Below, piece after piece: positions 45,335-58,138 of a DNA stretch of 64,000 nt. Origin of the DNA: Calendula officinalis (taxonomy: Eukaryota > Streptophyta > Magnoliopsida > Asterales > Asteraceae); NCBI GenBank assembly GCA_963853835.1, contig OY970828.1:59388861-59452860 (forward strand), given 5' to 3'. The notes below the pieces were generated by a model. It saw only the letters and a list, made by a program, of their open reading frames with translations, ran no database searches and was not told where the DNA came from. Numbering within the stretch: the first letter of the stretch is position 1; each line of letters starts with the position of its first letter. Position numbers and translations under genes: made by a program.

Positions 45335-47620
45335 GAGTTAGTTCCGGCTCCACACCTCTGCGTAGCTCCTCGACCGATTCATTATCTGTCGTTGTAACAA
45401 GGGAACAAACTCCACAAGCAACCTCAGTCTCTCAACAGACTGCTGGTGAAGTTTTTGGCTCATCCCAAGCCACCCGAGTGTCTTTCTGTTTCTCACAACG
45501 TTGCCAGCTCAAACCAGCTGGTGATCGAGAAAACCACCACCGCCAATGAAGAGACAACTTTAGACCAAGTTGTTACTGAGACAACTACCCAAGTTGCCAG
45601 TGATCACGAACGTATTCGCCAACTGAGCTGTGAGGCAGCTGACCCACCACCCAGATGATGAAGAGATGCAAGAATCTGGGCTTCAAACTGCTTTGACAAC
45701 TGAAGTAGGCACTTCTGTTTTAACCCCAGAAGTTTCAGTTGGACCCAACTCACCCCCCATAGTTTCTGAGGAACCCATAGGAACTCTTCTTCCTACCTCG
45801 GGAACACCTTCTTCCACAGCTGAGGTTACCCCTCAAGCTGGAGACATGTCGGACCCCTTCCCCAAAAGCGTCCAAGTGTCCCATGCTGAATCCAACAAAG
45901 CTGGAGGAAGCATTCCCATCAGAGTCGCTGCTGCTCTGATGTCTAGTGTTGTTACATCCCAGATTCGACCTGGGATGGCCACGCTGAGGAAGCAGATGGA
46001 CTCCCTTCGCAGGGATGTTCCAAAGAAGTTTGCCAAAACTGCTGAGAACCTCTCTTCCAACATAACTTCTCTGCACGCTGAGGTCCACACTCAGACTCCT
46101 CGGCTGGCTCTTCTTTCTGATCAGATTCGCCTCAACACCAGCGGGTTCATCTCTCTCAACGACTACGTGCGTCAAGAGTTGAACTCCCTTCGCGATTCTG
46201 ACAGAGTCGAAAGCGACAAATATCTCTCCGAAGTTCGGGACAGCCTGGCTCTTGCCCAATCAAAGCAAGAGTCTCTGCTGTGTCCACCAGGTTGGACAAA
46301 ATGGAGACTGAAGTCAGCTCGCTGACTTCTCAAGTCGCTGGTCTCCAAGGCACCCTCAACCTCATTCTTGCCAAGCTTAATGAGGGTGCTGCTGATGTCC
46401 ATCCTGCTTCAGCACCAGAGAGTACCCCTTTTCTTCGTGCACTCTCTGAGGGGGAGAAAGAGGCCACTTCAGCAGGTGAACAACATGGTGAACAAGAAAG
46501 TTCACAACTCATAATCACCTCTACTGTTGGAGCAAATACTGAAGACGTTCTAGCAGGTGACAACTCAAGAAATCCACCTATCACCTCTGCTGGAACATCA
46601 GAAGAAGAAGCTGAAACTTCAACTGGTTTTACTAAAATCGTTGATTCTTTTGAATCAGTTGAGGTCCCAAAAGTCCAAGCCCCGTAAATCCAAAACCCTC
46701 AGCCTATTTCACAGGAGATTCCTCATCCTGCTGAGGGGGAGCCTACATCTGTTGTGGTTGAAAACCACATTTTAAATGAAGTTGGAACCGCTGCTGATCT
46801 TGATACAGCCTTAGCCCTTCAAAGAAAAACTCATGAAGAGCTGTATCAAAGAGCTGAAGCACAAAGAGCTGAGAACATTAGGTTGTTCAACAAAGTTCTT
46901 GATCAGCGTAGGCAGGAAGCAAAGATCACTAGCGTAAGGGCCCCCAAATTCGATCCCAGCTGCCCTGATGAAATTGTAATAACAAGGGCTGGGAGTGTGG
47001 TGCTCCATGAAAAGTTCTCTCTGAACAAGATCAGCCTCATTCTCAACTACGATGAATGGAAAGAGGCTGAAGCAGCTGCCAGAACTGCGAAACCATCGCG
47101 GATTATAACAGAACTGGTAAATGAGATTCAATTTGCAATCAACTCCTTCAAGACTCTATGCGATGAAATCAGGAAACATGCTCCTGAGTTGGTATATCGC
47201 ATACCTCCTGAATTGTGTGAATCTCAAGCTGCTATTGTCAGAAAGACTGCTTGTGAAAGCTCCTCAACGAGAGGGGAGAAACGTAAGTCCGTTCTCCTTG
47301 AGCCTCTTGCTGACTCCAGACCACTGGATATTGGGTCGTCAATCATAGTTGCTAAACGACCAAAACCCAATATCACAAAAGCCGTTCCCACGGGAGTTAA
47401 CTTTGTCCCTAGGCTGATCGTGAAAGAACCAATTCACGGCTTTTGCTATCTGGAGAAGAAGGTGCAATGCTTCCAGCGGGCAGATGAGTTGGAAATGTGT
47501 GATGTGGATCAACTCATGACCTATCACAAGCTGCTAAGTTCCTCTACTGAAGAGGGAATAGAAATGAAGAACCTAATAGACTCAGCCTTCCGCTCACTGT
47601 ATCGCAATGTCGTTGGATAA
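45335..47620 (+). pseudogene. Env-like region, C-terminal part, frameshifted
   Basis: Open pieces at 45446-45658, 45630-46325, 46280-46687 and 46754-47620 lie end to end in changing registers, with at least four frame changes after 45310, so the region no longer encodes one protein. The middle pieces are Ser/Thr/Pro-rich. 46280-46420 looks like a heptad coiled coil (L-T-S-Q-V-A-G-L pattern). 46754-47620 (288 codons) is charged, with a helical start and a conserved-looking end. No catalytic motif is seen. No repaired reading is given here. Confidence 0.65.
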
Positions 47621-47834
47621 GCTATATCCAAGGCATTATATTTTTTGATTTTCCTTGTATTTCAATTTCCTTATCAATAGAAAATCAAAACTTTGTAATA
47701 TACTTGTAAAAATTGTAAAAAAGATAAACATATACAAAAGAACCCTAAGGGTCAAAGTACATAAGTATTCAGCTGACTTCTTTCAGCTGAATCATTACAG
47801 GGTTACACTTATACGGCTATTCGACTGCATCAAA

Positions 47835-47845
47835 TAGGGGGAGAT
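47835..47845 (+). promoter_or_regulatory. Polypurine tract of the Sirevirus-type element
   Basis: tagggggagat lies directly before the 3' LTR, the usual plus-strand primer of copia elements. Confidence 0.85.
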
Positions 47846-48844
47846 TGTTAGTCCCAAGACTAAGTAAATAAGATTTGATGCTCGATAACCAAGAAGAATA
47901 AATAACAGCTGAAGTATGTATCTCAGCTGAAGCAAGTATATACAATAAACCTTCAGCTGAGTACGTACTTAGCTTTAGGATACAAATCAAATCAGCGTCT
48001 ATTAACGAGAGTTCATTCGAAGTCTATGACCAAAGGACAAAGACAAGAAGAAGACTATTCAGCTGATTGTGGAATCAGCTGATAGTACCTGCTGCAGATG
48101 AAGACTTAAAGGAAATGTTCATTGACACCTTGAACATTTCCCGTTCCCGCTCAAAGAAGAAGAAAACAATGAAGATCTTCTATTTTGGAATAGAAGATAA
48201 TGTCAGTACAACTTCATCGTTTGTCCCTCAAGCATGTAAAGAGAAAGTCAACAACTTCTGTACTTGTGTAGTACACCTTTCACTGTGCGTCAGAAAAGGT
48301 ACCGGAAGAAGTGGACACAAAGTACACTCGGGACAATAACTTGTGCAATAGCATTTAATGATCCATGGCAAGTCTACATCGACGAATAATATGTTTACAC
48401 GTCGTCAAACTTGTGGACTAAGGAACATGGATCTTGGGCTATAAATACAGACGTAAATGCTTGCATTTACAACACCTTTAGAACACCCTTAGAAATCATA
48501 AGCACAAGAACATTCTATAAGAGTAAGTTATTGTCTAAGTATTAACTCCTCCATAGTTATTGTCTAAGTATTAACTCCTCCATAGTTATTACTAAGGCAT
48601 TAATATCAGCTGTTAGTATCAGCTGATATAACTCTCAGTGTATATCCTTCTAGTTTGAGCGGTCTAAAGTGTCAACTCAAGTATAGAGTTTTAGGTAGTG
48701 TGTACTATCTATTTCCGCAAACTCTGTATTGTATTAAGCTGTTTTTAATAAAACTCTTAATCATTGAAATCTTGTTGTTATTTACTTATCGTATCTTCGT
48801 TACTCGGTCATAACGCAACACGGTTGTGTTGTTGGGATCCAACA
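47846..48844 (+). repeat. 3' LTR of the Sirevirus-type element
   Basis: 999 bp. Same as the 5' LTR apart from about a dozen substitutions and a 29 bp direct duplication (unit ttgtctaagtattaactcct and nine more bases, about 48530-48590). It carries the same seven CAGCTG sites. Confidence 0.93.
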
Positions 48845-48849
48845 CTTTT

Positions 48850-48872
48850 AATATTCCAACAATCCCCCACCA
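48850..48872 (-). repeat. End of the outer copia 3' LTR and its polypurine tract
   Basis: 48850-48861 (aatattccaaca) completes the left LTR after the Sirevirus. On the minus strand the adjacent bases 48862-48872 read ttggtgggggat, a typical copia polypurine tract. Confidence 0.85.
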
Positions 48873-49368
48873 AGTTGGAAAGTTTCCTTTCATTCAGACA
48901 GATATTGTCACCTAGGTGTCACGAAGATTAAACTCAAGCTTAATGTGAGCAAACAAGAAGAGACTGATTCAATGGTATCCTAATATGTTTAAACCAAGAA
49001 CCTTAATAACCTCCTCGATTTACCCCCACACAACATATTCCCTCTTTGTGTTCTCTCTGAGCACTAATATGACCATGTGCTAAATCCTTTTCATGACCCA
49101 TTAGAAGACAAACCAAAAGTCTTCATTTGAGGCGGCACCACCTCTAGATCATATAGGCAAAAATTTACAACATCTTCGTTGCTTAGATGTCTCCAAAATT
49201 TAGTTAAGAGTATTAACTCATCCTCGTTCTCGGCAACAACGTACTATCCTACCTCACATGGATCTATCACGATTGATAGTACCTTCTATCGTTAGTAATT
49301 TCGTTATTACCCATTAAACTTGAAAATAGGAGCGCTAAGTTCAAGTTGGGTTTCCATTACTAACGATT

Positions 49369-52300
49369 CTAATTTGGTTTTAGACCCATGCCTCTCGCGG
49401 TAGATGTTATCAAATCTCTCGTCAGAGGTTTGGTAAACGGATCTGCCAAGTTCTTTGATGTCTTGACATAAACAACTTTGATGGTACCACTATCAATAAG
49501 TTGTCTCACAGAATGATATCGAAGACCTACGTGTCTCGACTTCCCATTATATTCATAATTATATACTTTAGACAGTGTGGCCACACTGTCACAGTACATG
49601 GGAATTGAAGGCATCGGAGTATCCCACAAACGGATATCCAAGAGTGGATCTCTAATCCACTCTGCCTCTTTGCCTGCAACGGCTAAAGCAATAAGCTCAA
49701 CTTCCATAGTTGAATGAGCTATACATGACTGTTTCTTGCTCGCCCAAGAAATAGCTCCACCAGCTAGTGTATAAATCCATCCACTTGTGGATTTAGTATC
49801 ACTCATGTTATCAATCCAACTGGCATCTGGATACCCCCCACTAGTATACTAGAATTTGACGTGTAAGTCAACTCAAGATTACTAGTCATTTTCAGATATT
49901 CTAGTACTCTTCCTACTGCCTTCCAGTCATCTGTACCGAGATTTACAGTATATTGACTTAGTTTGCTTACTGCAAAAGCAATGTCAGGTCTAGTGCAGTG
50001 TGTAGCATACATCATGCTTCCAATTGCACTAGCATATTCTAGTTGAGCCACTGCTCTACCAGAGTTCACTTCAAGTTTTACACTAGAGTCAAAAGGAGTG
50101 TTAAATTCCTTAATATTCAAGTGTTGAAACTTTGTCAATATTTTCTCTATGTAATGAGATTGACTTAAAGAAATTTTACTATCTTTCCTTTTGACCTTAA
50201 TACCAAGAATGGTATCCACTTTTCCTAGATCTTTCATCTTAAAGTTCGAGGATATGTATTCCTTCGTATCAAATATACCTTGTAGGTGAGTGCCAATGAT
50301 CAACATATCATCAACATAAAGACAAATAACTACGGTGTACGTATTCAGTTGTGCATTTAGTGTAGATACATCTATCAACACTATTATGCTTCAAACAAAA
50401 TGCAGATACATTGGTGTCAAATCTCTCATGCCACTATTTTGGAGCTTGTTTCAAACCGTACAGTGATTTAATAAGTCTACAAACTTTGTTTTCTGTGCGG
50501 ATACTATGAAACCTTTAGCTTGCTCCAAGTATATCTCCTACTTGAGATATCCATTTAGAAAGGTTGTCTTCACATCCATTTGATGAATGTACAATCCTTT
50601 CAATGCCGAGATTTCTATAAGAGTTCTAATAGAACTATTTCTAGCAACCGGTGCATATGTATCGAAATAATCAATACCTTCTCTTTGTCTATAACCTTTA
50701 GCGACTACTCTTGCTTTATAGACAGATATTGATCCATCTGGATGATACTTCCTCTTGAAGATCCATTTAGATTCTATGGGTCTCATACCATTGGGAAGAT
50801 CAGCTAACTCCCAAGTTCCGTTTCCCATAATTGAATCATTTTCATCATTAATGGCATCCTTCCATAAAGGAGCATCTCGCGATGTTATGGATTCATTATA
50901 GTCTTATGATCATTATCTAAATTAATAGCTAAAATGACATCTCTCGTCACCTTAGATTGAGATCCTTCAACCAAGTATGAAAGAAAACGTACCCAAAATT
51001 ATTTTCCTTTCTAACCTTTGTACTTCTCTTTGGTTCTTCTACGACAGAAGAATGTGGTTCTTCTACGACAAAAGTAGATGAGATAATATCTTGAGAAGTA
51101 CTGGGTGCTAGAATATGATTAAAGTTGTGATTGGAGTTTTCATCATCTCATATTAACTTATCCTCGAAGAACTCCACATATTTGGATTCTACACGAATCC
51201 TGATTCTTTATCCAACAATCAATAGGCCTTGCTATTTTGAGCATATCCAATGAATATATTCTTCATAGCTCGAGCTCCCAACTTGGATCGTTTAGGATAA
51301 GGTGTACGATAATAAGTAAAACACCCCCACATTCTTAGATAATCTAAGTTAGGGTTTCTTCCATTCCATAACTCATATGGACTAGAAGGAACCACATGAC
51401 TGGTGATTCGGTTGTGCACATAACATGCAGTCAACAAAGCTTCCCCCGCAGATTGTGTGGCAAACCCGATTGATTCAACATATAGTTGACCATTTCAACA
51501 AGGATTCAACTCTTTCTTTCAGCTAATCAATTCGGTTGGGGAGTATATGGTGAAAATTCTTTCATGCTTGATACCGTTCTCTTCACAAAATGTATCAAAC
51601 TCATGATTAAAGTATTCTCTGCCTCTTTCCAAGCGAAGAATGTTAATGTGTTTGTCATGTTGGTTTTCAGCCTTGCACTTATACAATTTGAATGCATTAA
51701 AAGCTTCATCTTTTGAATGCAACAAGTAAACATGTAAATAGCAGCTAGAGTCACCACAAAATGTAATGAAGTATCTTTTACCTCCACACGTGAGTATTCC
51801 ATTCAGTTCACAAATATCTGAATAGATCAACTCTAGTAATGATGTAATTCTTTTGACACTTGAAAAATTTTCTTTGTAAACTTTGATTTTATACAAGTTT
51901 CACATTTGTCAAAATCTTTATTATTTACTTTTAGATTGTGTCTTTTTAATATTTCTTTTATAATGTTAGTGTGAGCTAACCTTTTATGGCACAAAGAAAT
52001 TGAACACGCAATATAATTTGAAAAAACTATTTCATTCATTCGAAACTTATAAGTTACATCATCACTAGCGATATTGTCACTAACGCTGACAATATCATAT
52101 TCTCACGATTACAAAGATCAACAGTTAACACAAAATCATTGGATATAGATACAACATTATCTTATCCATCACCACATAGATCAAGCATAAACATTCCACT
52201 CGTGTTGATGGTTTGATCCACAATAATCCATCTTTAGAGAACACGATATGACCATTTTTTTTTATTATTACCAGCTTGTAACTATTTTTGGTCATATTTG

Positions 52301-52560
52301 TTCTCCGATATAAGTCCCTTGGAGATTCAAGGAACATGTACGACCTCTCGAAGGGTAACCAAAATTCCATTTCCAAATGTTAGCACCACTATGCCAATAC
52401 CATGAACACGTACCCTATGGCGGTCAAGACATGTCACCACAGTTCCTTCTCGAACCATACCATAAATTTGGAAACTATCACGATTTCCACAAACATGAAT
52501 GTTAGCTCCAGATTCCACAAAACAGTCTCAGGCCTCCATCACCCGAGTAATTGAGGTAGT
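49369..52560 (-). pseudogene. pol: Pol of the outer copia element, fragmented
   Basis: Minus-strand pieces in pol order. Protease-like, about 52560-52327, where the catalytic D-S-G is E-S-G. Pre-integrase, about 52039-51833 (C-H-K-R-L-A-H). Integrase, 51896-51519 (R-L-E-R-G-R-E-Y, with the second catalytic D changed to E) and 51437-51219. Reverse transcriptase, 50828-50538 (Q-M-D-V-K) and 50381-49803 (L-Y-V-D-D). RNase H, 49806-49369 (S-K-N-L-A-D-P-F-T-K-P-L). Frameshifts and stops separate the pieces and two active-site acids are altered, so it is dead. Confidence 0.88.
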
Positions 52561-53555
52561 CATATTGTCTCCTACATGACCCACACTTGCACACAAGTGG
52601 GTTAAATTTGCAACAACATTTGCAATTCCTTTTACATAAGCAAAATCCGAGTCCCCACCTGACACGTGGTACACACTCAATTTGACTTTACTCTTTTGAT
52701 CTCTTATGAGATTTTCCTTTAAGGAAGTGTTTCAACAAAACATCCAAAGAGTAGTCCTCAAATTAGTGAAACTCCAAGTATTTAACCACAATCAAGGAAA
52801 ACATTATTTATTCAACCCTTTTCGGTAGCTCTATTCGAATACAACCAGGAAAGACGGTGAGGGTAGACAGCGCTAGTGCCTATCGGAACCACCCCCATTT
52901 GGAGTCAGAAAAACCGCCTTTATCTTTCCTAGACATTGTAATAAGAATATGTGAGCCTATTTGGGGATGATTGATGATTTATTCCACTTATAGGTTCAAT
53001 ACAATGCTTAATGATAAACATCTGGAAAGATTCCGTTTAACACTAAAATTATTTATTTTGTATAATCTTGATTTTTCAAATAGTACACTTTTCAAATATA
53101 AAAGTATCTTGAAATAATCTATATATAAAAAATAATAATTAAATCAATTATAATGCTTCAACCATAAGCATGATAATTCATATAACATCCACTTTATATG
53201 ATATTATATTTTTACGGAAAAAAAAAACCTCTTGTTTTAACTTATCCATTATATTAAAATAGATATTTAAATATGTCAAAACACAATACATCTTTTAAAT
53301 GGTCATAATTAAAAGAAATTTAACTTATACAAGTTAAACTATATAGCAATAATAATCTCTTTTAAAACAATTAATTCATAACATGAATATATATATTAAA
53401 CATTGACATAATGAACTCTATAAAATATATATATTAACCATTGAAATAATATCTCAATTTCCATTTGTCTAATATTTTATTAGCCACAGAATATATATAA
53501 AGAAAATATGTGTATGTATACACAAATAATATATAACAATAAGAACCTTAAAGAT
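52561..53555 (-). other. Residual gag/leader region of the outer copia element
   Basis: About 1 kb between protease and the 5' LTR, where gag should be. Only short frames are present and no zinc knuckle is visible. 53000-53550 is very AT-rich. Gag appears deleted or decayed beyond recognition. Confidence 0.6.
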
Positions 53556-54143
53556 TGTTGTAAACTTTATATATTCAGTGATTATATAATTAGACAGTTA
53601 AGATATTATAACTGTATTTGATATTAATAATTCAATATCAAACCCAACAAATAAGAAAGAACCAAATGGAATGAACACACCTGATTCTTGATGAAATAAC
53701 GAACCGCGCGGAATTATTATTCCTGTCCTTTAAGGTTTTTACGCGCTCTATATACTGCAAGCCTCAGCGTAGAACCCCAGGATTTGATGCAGTTGATTGG
53801 TATGTTCTTACAGCAAAAGAATCACCGACAACACAAAGTTGTTTACTCGGAAACATGAAGAACAACAACGGTATTATCGAGAGGGAGAAATTGTGATTTT
53901 TCGTCTTATGAAAAGTCACAACCATGTGTTCATTTTATAGGCTCTCAAACCCGAAACCGTCGGATTCAATGCAGGTCTTAATACTGCATTAATAGAAAAA
54001 ACGGTCGGGGCATTATTAGCCCATAACTCCGTTGACCGTTGGTTTCTTTTCAAGGGTTGTCTACAAAAATAAAAGCTCCCCACGACCTATTATGTGGGAT
54101 AAAGGAAATTACCAACTTGCAATATCTTTTTAATATTCCAACA
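53556..54143 (-). repeat. 5' LTR of the outer copia element
   Basis: 588 bp, tgttgtaaac...atattccaaca, uninterrupted. The minus-strand TATA-like ctataaaatg is near 53935. Confidence 0.92.
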
Positions 54144-54332
54144 ACAAGTGCCCTAAGGACAATGGTTAAGAAATTTTTGTGGTTTAAATTAAATTTTAAA
54201 CTACCTAATAAAGGAACCACCCCACGCATTTTTATTAACCAACTTTAATTATCTATGCTTTATGTGTTGTACATTAACCACTTTAATCATTCTTAACCAT
54301 TGCCCTAAGGGAAATGATTAGCAAATCCCTAA

Positions 54333-55543
54333 TAATAAATTAAACGGAACATTTTTTGAGCTTAGTATCACTATTTATCATGTAAATTTATATGATTAAG
54401 TATTTTTTATATTTGTAACTTTAGAAACCACATATATAAGATTAATAGACTAACAAATTAGTGTAACTCATTACATATACAAGATCATATATATATAGTA
54501 ATTCTTATGACTAAATGAACGAATAATAAAACCCGCAGTAAAGCGCGAATGCTATTATACTCGTTAATAACAAATCATCTGAATTAAATATTGTTGACTC
54601 AGTTATTTTATGAGGCACGTGGTTATATTAAATTCATTTATAGAAGAACCCAAAAGAAGATAACTTGAAACTGGAAATTAAGTGGCGGGACACTTCATAA
54701 AAATATTTTAACCTATGTTATTTACTTTAAACTTTTAAATAAAAAGTAGTAATTTGCAACCAATTAACATTTATTCACAATGTATGCACAATAAAATACA
54801 CCTTTCTTTCTAGAAAATAAAAACTAAATTTGGATGTTAAATAATATACATAATTTAGTTATACTAATTAAAGTAGTTGATACTGTTAGAGCGATATCAT
54901 GCTCCTCAAAGCGTAGCCAAACTCATATAAAGTACATTAACACTATATTCTCTCTTGTATTAAACACATGTCTAAAGGAAATAGCCAAAGCTATGGTGGA
55001 GCGTTAAAACGAAGCAATGCATAATTTATGGGACCTACTTTGGGTTTTAATATGGTTTAACATGCATTAACACCACACTATCCGTTGTGCTAAAAACAAG
55101 TTAGAAAGTTAAAATATGATGGATACCACATAGTATGCTCTAAATGGAAACAAAAATTATCTCTGTAAAATTAATTAAAAAAAGCTAACATATAAAAGCA
55201 ATTGGTTCGATATTAGGAAAATTGGAAGTAACAAATAAAGTGAGTTTTGAACCCAAAACGGCAGTCAAAGCATAAGGGATGCGTGAACCATTTGCAGACG
55301 AAGGGATTGGATGCGTGAACAATTGCAGACCAAGGGATTTCCCCTTTTTAGAAGGTACTTGGTTGGAGGTATTAGGAAAAAACAATTTCCATAAAAAGAA
55401 AGATATAACAACGAAAAGGCTGGGAATTAATTTTGGTACTATATTTTTCTATGCCTACATTACATAGTAACTGCGTACAAATATATAAAATATTTATTAT
55501 GGTGTGAAAATTAAAAATATGGTATAAAAATTGGAGAGTAATG
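54333..55543. other. AT-rich intergenic DNA with one MITE
   Basis: No gene. A foldback MITE is likely at about 54888-55142 (ttagagcgatatcatgctc...atagtatgctctaaa). The remainder is AT-rich. Confidence 0.45.
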
Positions 55544-58138
55544 TCCAGCAACTCACCCAATCCCCACACTCATCTCACAAACTTCCGTTAGAATTCAAAC
55601 CAAAGCAGTTTTGCCTCACAACTTCAAGTTCTTATCAACAAAAATACGCCTTACCCTTCATTCTCGGCTCCGATTACTCGGCGCAGTTGAATCCGTCGGT
55701 CCAAACGTCACCAATTTCAAAATTGACTATCGTGTTTATTACTTTGCATATGTGAGTGACCGTTTCAGTTATGTTGTTAAGTTATGCCTAAAGTTTGCCC
55801 TGATTTTAAGTTTTGATAAGAAATTGAAGGTATCGAGTTCCTGATGGATGTGATTTGGTGGCTGCTGCTGCTGCTGCAATTCAGGTTTCATATGGATCAT
55901 CTCATGAGGCGTTGATTCAAAGAGCTAAATTAAAATCTGGTCAGGTATCACTTTAATTTGTTCAAATTTTTATTACTATCTGATTTGAGTAACAGAAATG
56001 TGAAATATGGAAATTATTTGGTGACAGTTTGCAATTTCAATGATTAGATGTGTCTATTCACATGTTTCTTTTTTCTTGCTTATATATATTTTATTTTGTT
56101 ATATTTTAACCTTCAAACTTTCATCAAATTAAGGATGTAACCCTTTGGTTAATTTGTTAAATAAGCTATTGTAACCTATTATCACGCCTTAATCACAAGT
56201 TTAACTTATTTGGTCTTCAAAACTTGTTCTAACACGAAGAACACAATTTCGGGAGAGAAAAATGAATTTCACCAAAATATTCAACTTCTTATTCTAAATG
56301 ACAAAATACACTTTAAATATGGCCCAGATTTTCGAATGGGCCCAAAACGACAAACGGGCTAAAAACTGGGCCTAAACAAAGTTTGGAAATTTACCGAAAA
56401 AACACTAAAATGCAAATAAAGTGTCTAAAAACTGCGATTTTGGGCCGGGAAGTTGGGTAAACCGCCTACGGCCGTTTATCATGACGTGGTATTCTCTTGA
56501 ATCAACGTGTTTTGTGTTAGATTAATCTGGTATTCTTTTGAATCAACGGATTCTAATCTTTACTATCACTTTAGTCCTACATCACCATTTAACCACAAAA
56601 CTTCTTGGCGAAAGTTTAGTCCCTTAACCTATGCAGTAATTTTTGTACCAATTATTTTTATAAAAATATTAAGTAATAATAGTGCTATTAAGTTAAAGAT
56701 AATGGGTGATTCGACATCAAATAGAGGAATTCACTTTTCCGTTCACCTCCCCTCCGGTATAAGTCAAATAGATATAAGTTGGTTAGCAATTCCGTTTCAA
56801 ATGGTTTGCTTACACTTAAGACTTCATTTAATTCTTTCTAGAGTAAACTGCAAGAATGGTCCCTGTGGTTTGGCCAAATTGCGTGTGTGGTCCTTGCACG
56901 ATTGGGTGGAGATTTAACAGCATTAGGGCGGAGGGACTACAAGTGCACAAAAATGCAAACCATGGGTACCGCGCCTGCACTTAATGAACCACAAGGACCA
57001 AACGTGCAATTTGGCCAGACCACATGGACCAATTCTTGCAATTAACTCTTCTTTCTATATACAAAAAAGTAGGTGATAAATAAAAAGAAATGAAATTTTG
57101 TGGAATTTTTTTGAGGTTTAAACCGTCAAATAAGTGTAAGTTTAAGGATTTAACCATATTTAACCTCGAATTATAGTTACACCTCAACACAAATGACGGA
57201 TATAAGGTCAACAAAGTTTTATGGATTAAACACTAAAGTGGATCAAAGTTTAGAATAAAATCATGGTCAGAAATTTTAAGGGTTAAAACATTAAACCGGT
57301 GAAAGTTTGGTACAAAAGATAACTAACCCTTCTGTTTGGACCAAGGATAGTATAAAACTTAGAGACAAAATATCAATTTATATAAGGTAACCCATTTTTG
57401 TGCTCCGGTTTGTTACGAAATATATAAGAAAGTAAGTTGTAGTCAACTAAAAATAATACTGATGGTAAATTTAATAAAGTACCAGATTTAAACTCCAATG
57501 TCAAAATATGTGTCATTTAGGTATTATTCTTAATAGCAAAACTATGGGATCAAATAAAACGGCAGGTGTTGCTAGTTCTTGGTGCAGCAGGAGGTGTTGG
57601 TGTTGCAGCTGTTCAAATTGGAAAGATTTGTGGTGCAACTGTAATTTCTGTAGCTAGGTGTGTGTTTTGTCTTTTGACTATGTGAATTCTAATTTTGACC
57701 AATTATGTATTGACTTTGTATTTAAATTCATAGAGGAACCGAGAAAGTAGACATTTTAAAGTCAATGAGTGTTAACCTTGTTGTTGACTTGAGTCAAGGA
57801 GGTGTTATCGAAAACATGAAAGGGTTTTTTAAAACAGAATAAGTAAAAGGGTTTGATGTTTTGTATAATCCTGTTGCAAGTAAGCTTTCAAAAGAAAGAA
57901 TGAAGTTGTTAAATTGGGGAGCACACATTTTAGTTATAAGGGTTTGGAACACCATTTTACCCATCTATGATATTTTTTATTTTTTTGCAGAATTGGGCGA
58001 TTAGATTAATGGACTCTAATGGGGGAGATATGATCCAAATAAACAGAGGTACTTAAAAAGTCTTCAAAGGAGCTGTTATCTTGGTTTGCAAAAGGCTTAA
58101 TTACCATCCACATTTATTGGTCATACAAACTCCAAGAG
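55544..58138 (+). pseudogene. Quinone oxidoreductase-like pseudogene, copy 3
   Basis: It keeps recognisable exon 1 (55544-55750, lacking the start and about 30 codons and 44 bp at its end), exon 2 (55830-55944, with two extra alanine codons), exon 3 (57566-57657, full length), exon 4 (57734-about 57945, frameshift and stop near 57840) and exon 5 (57991-58138, frameshifts). Exon 6 with the SKL signal is absent. Exon 5 resembles copy 2 more than copy 1. Intron 2 combines sequence shared with copy 2 (56040-56170) and with copy 1 (57345-57500), plus a MITE at 56840-57049. No functional protein is possible. Confidence 0.9.
56840..57049. mobile_element. Foldback MITE, agagtaaa family, second copy
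   Basis: 210 bp, begins agagtaaactgcaagaatgg and ends with the inverse (...gcaattaactct). Flanked by tctttct (56833-56839 and 57050-57056), extendable to 8 bp. Same termini as 1132-1566. Lies in intron 2 of the pseudogene. Confidence 0.85.

Larger units (their letters stand above)
36678..48844 (+). mobile_element. Sirevirus-type Ty1/copia retrotransposon with env-like region
   Basis: 12.2 kb on the plus strand, inserted in the LTR of the outer element with target duplication ctttt (36673-36677 and 48845-48849). LTRs are 970 bp (36678-37647) and 999 bp (47846-48844); they differ by a 29 bp tandem duplication and about a dozen substitutions (about 1.2%). The order is PBS, gag with two zinc knuckles, protease, integrase, reverse transcriptase, RNase H, then about 3.7 kb of env-like sequence and the polypurine tract. 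This order and the large size fit the Sirevirus (SIRE/Maximus) branch. Several frameshifts in gag, the gag-pol junction and the env-like part make this copy defective. Confidence 0.93.
36102..54143 (-). mobile_element. Ty1/copia retrotransposon, minus strand, interrupted
   Basis: The right (5') LTR is 53556-54143 (588 bp). The left (3') LTR is 36102-36677 plus 48850-48861, also 588 bp once the inserted Sirevirus and one copy of its 5 bp duplication are removed. The target duplication is acaag (36097-36101 and 54144-54148). I count about ten differences between the LTRs (about 1.7%), mostly C/T and G/A. The element's own length is about 5.9 kb. Pol is in pieces, gag is not recognisable, and the bases after the 5' LTR do not match initiator tRNA-Met, so it is inactive. 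Confidence 0.9.
36086..54329. mobile_element. Tourist-like MITE split by nested retrotransposons
   Basis: Left piece 36086-36101 and right piece 54149-54329 join into a 197 bp foldback. The left half reads gggaaatgctaacaagtgcc then ctaaggacaatggttaag; the right half is its inverse, ending gattagcaaatccc. TAA flanks both outer ends (36083-36085 and 54330-54332). This is the oldest layer of the nest. Confidence 0.8.

Noticed and set aside
45750..46259. 169-residue minus-strand frame in the env-like region
   Set aside because: Antisense to the plus-strand env-like pieces, with no domain of its own.
53536..53555. Primer-binding site for initiator tRNA-Met in the outer copia element
   Set aside because: The minus-strand bases after its 5' LTR read atctttaaggttctta, which do not match that tRNA; another tRNA or decay is possible.
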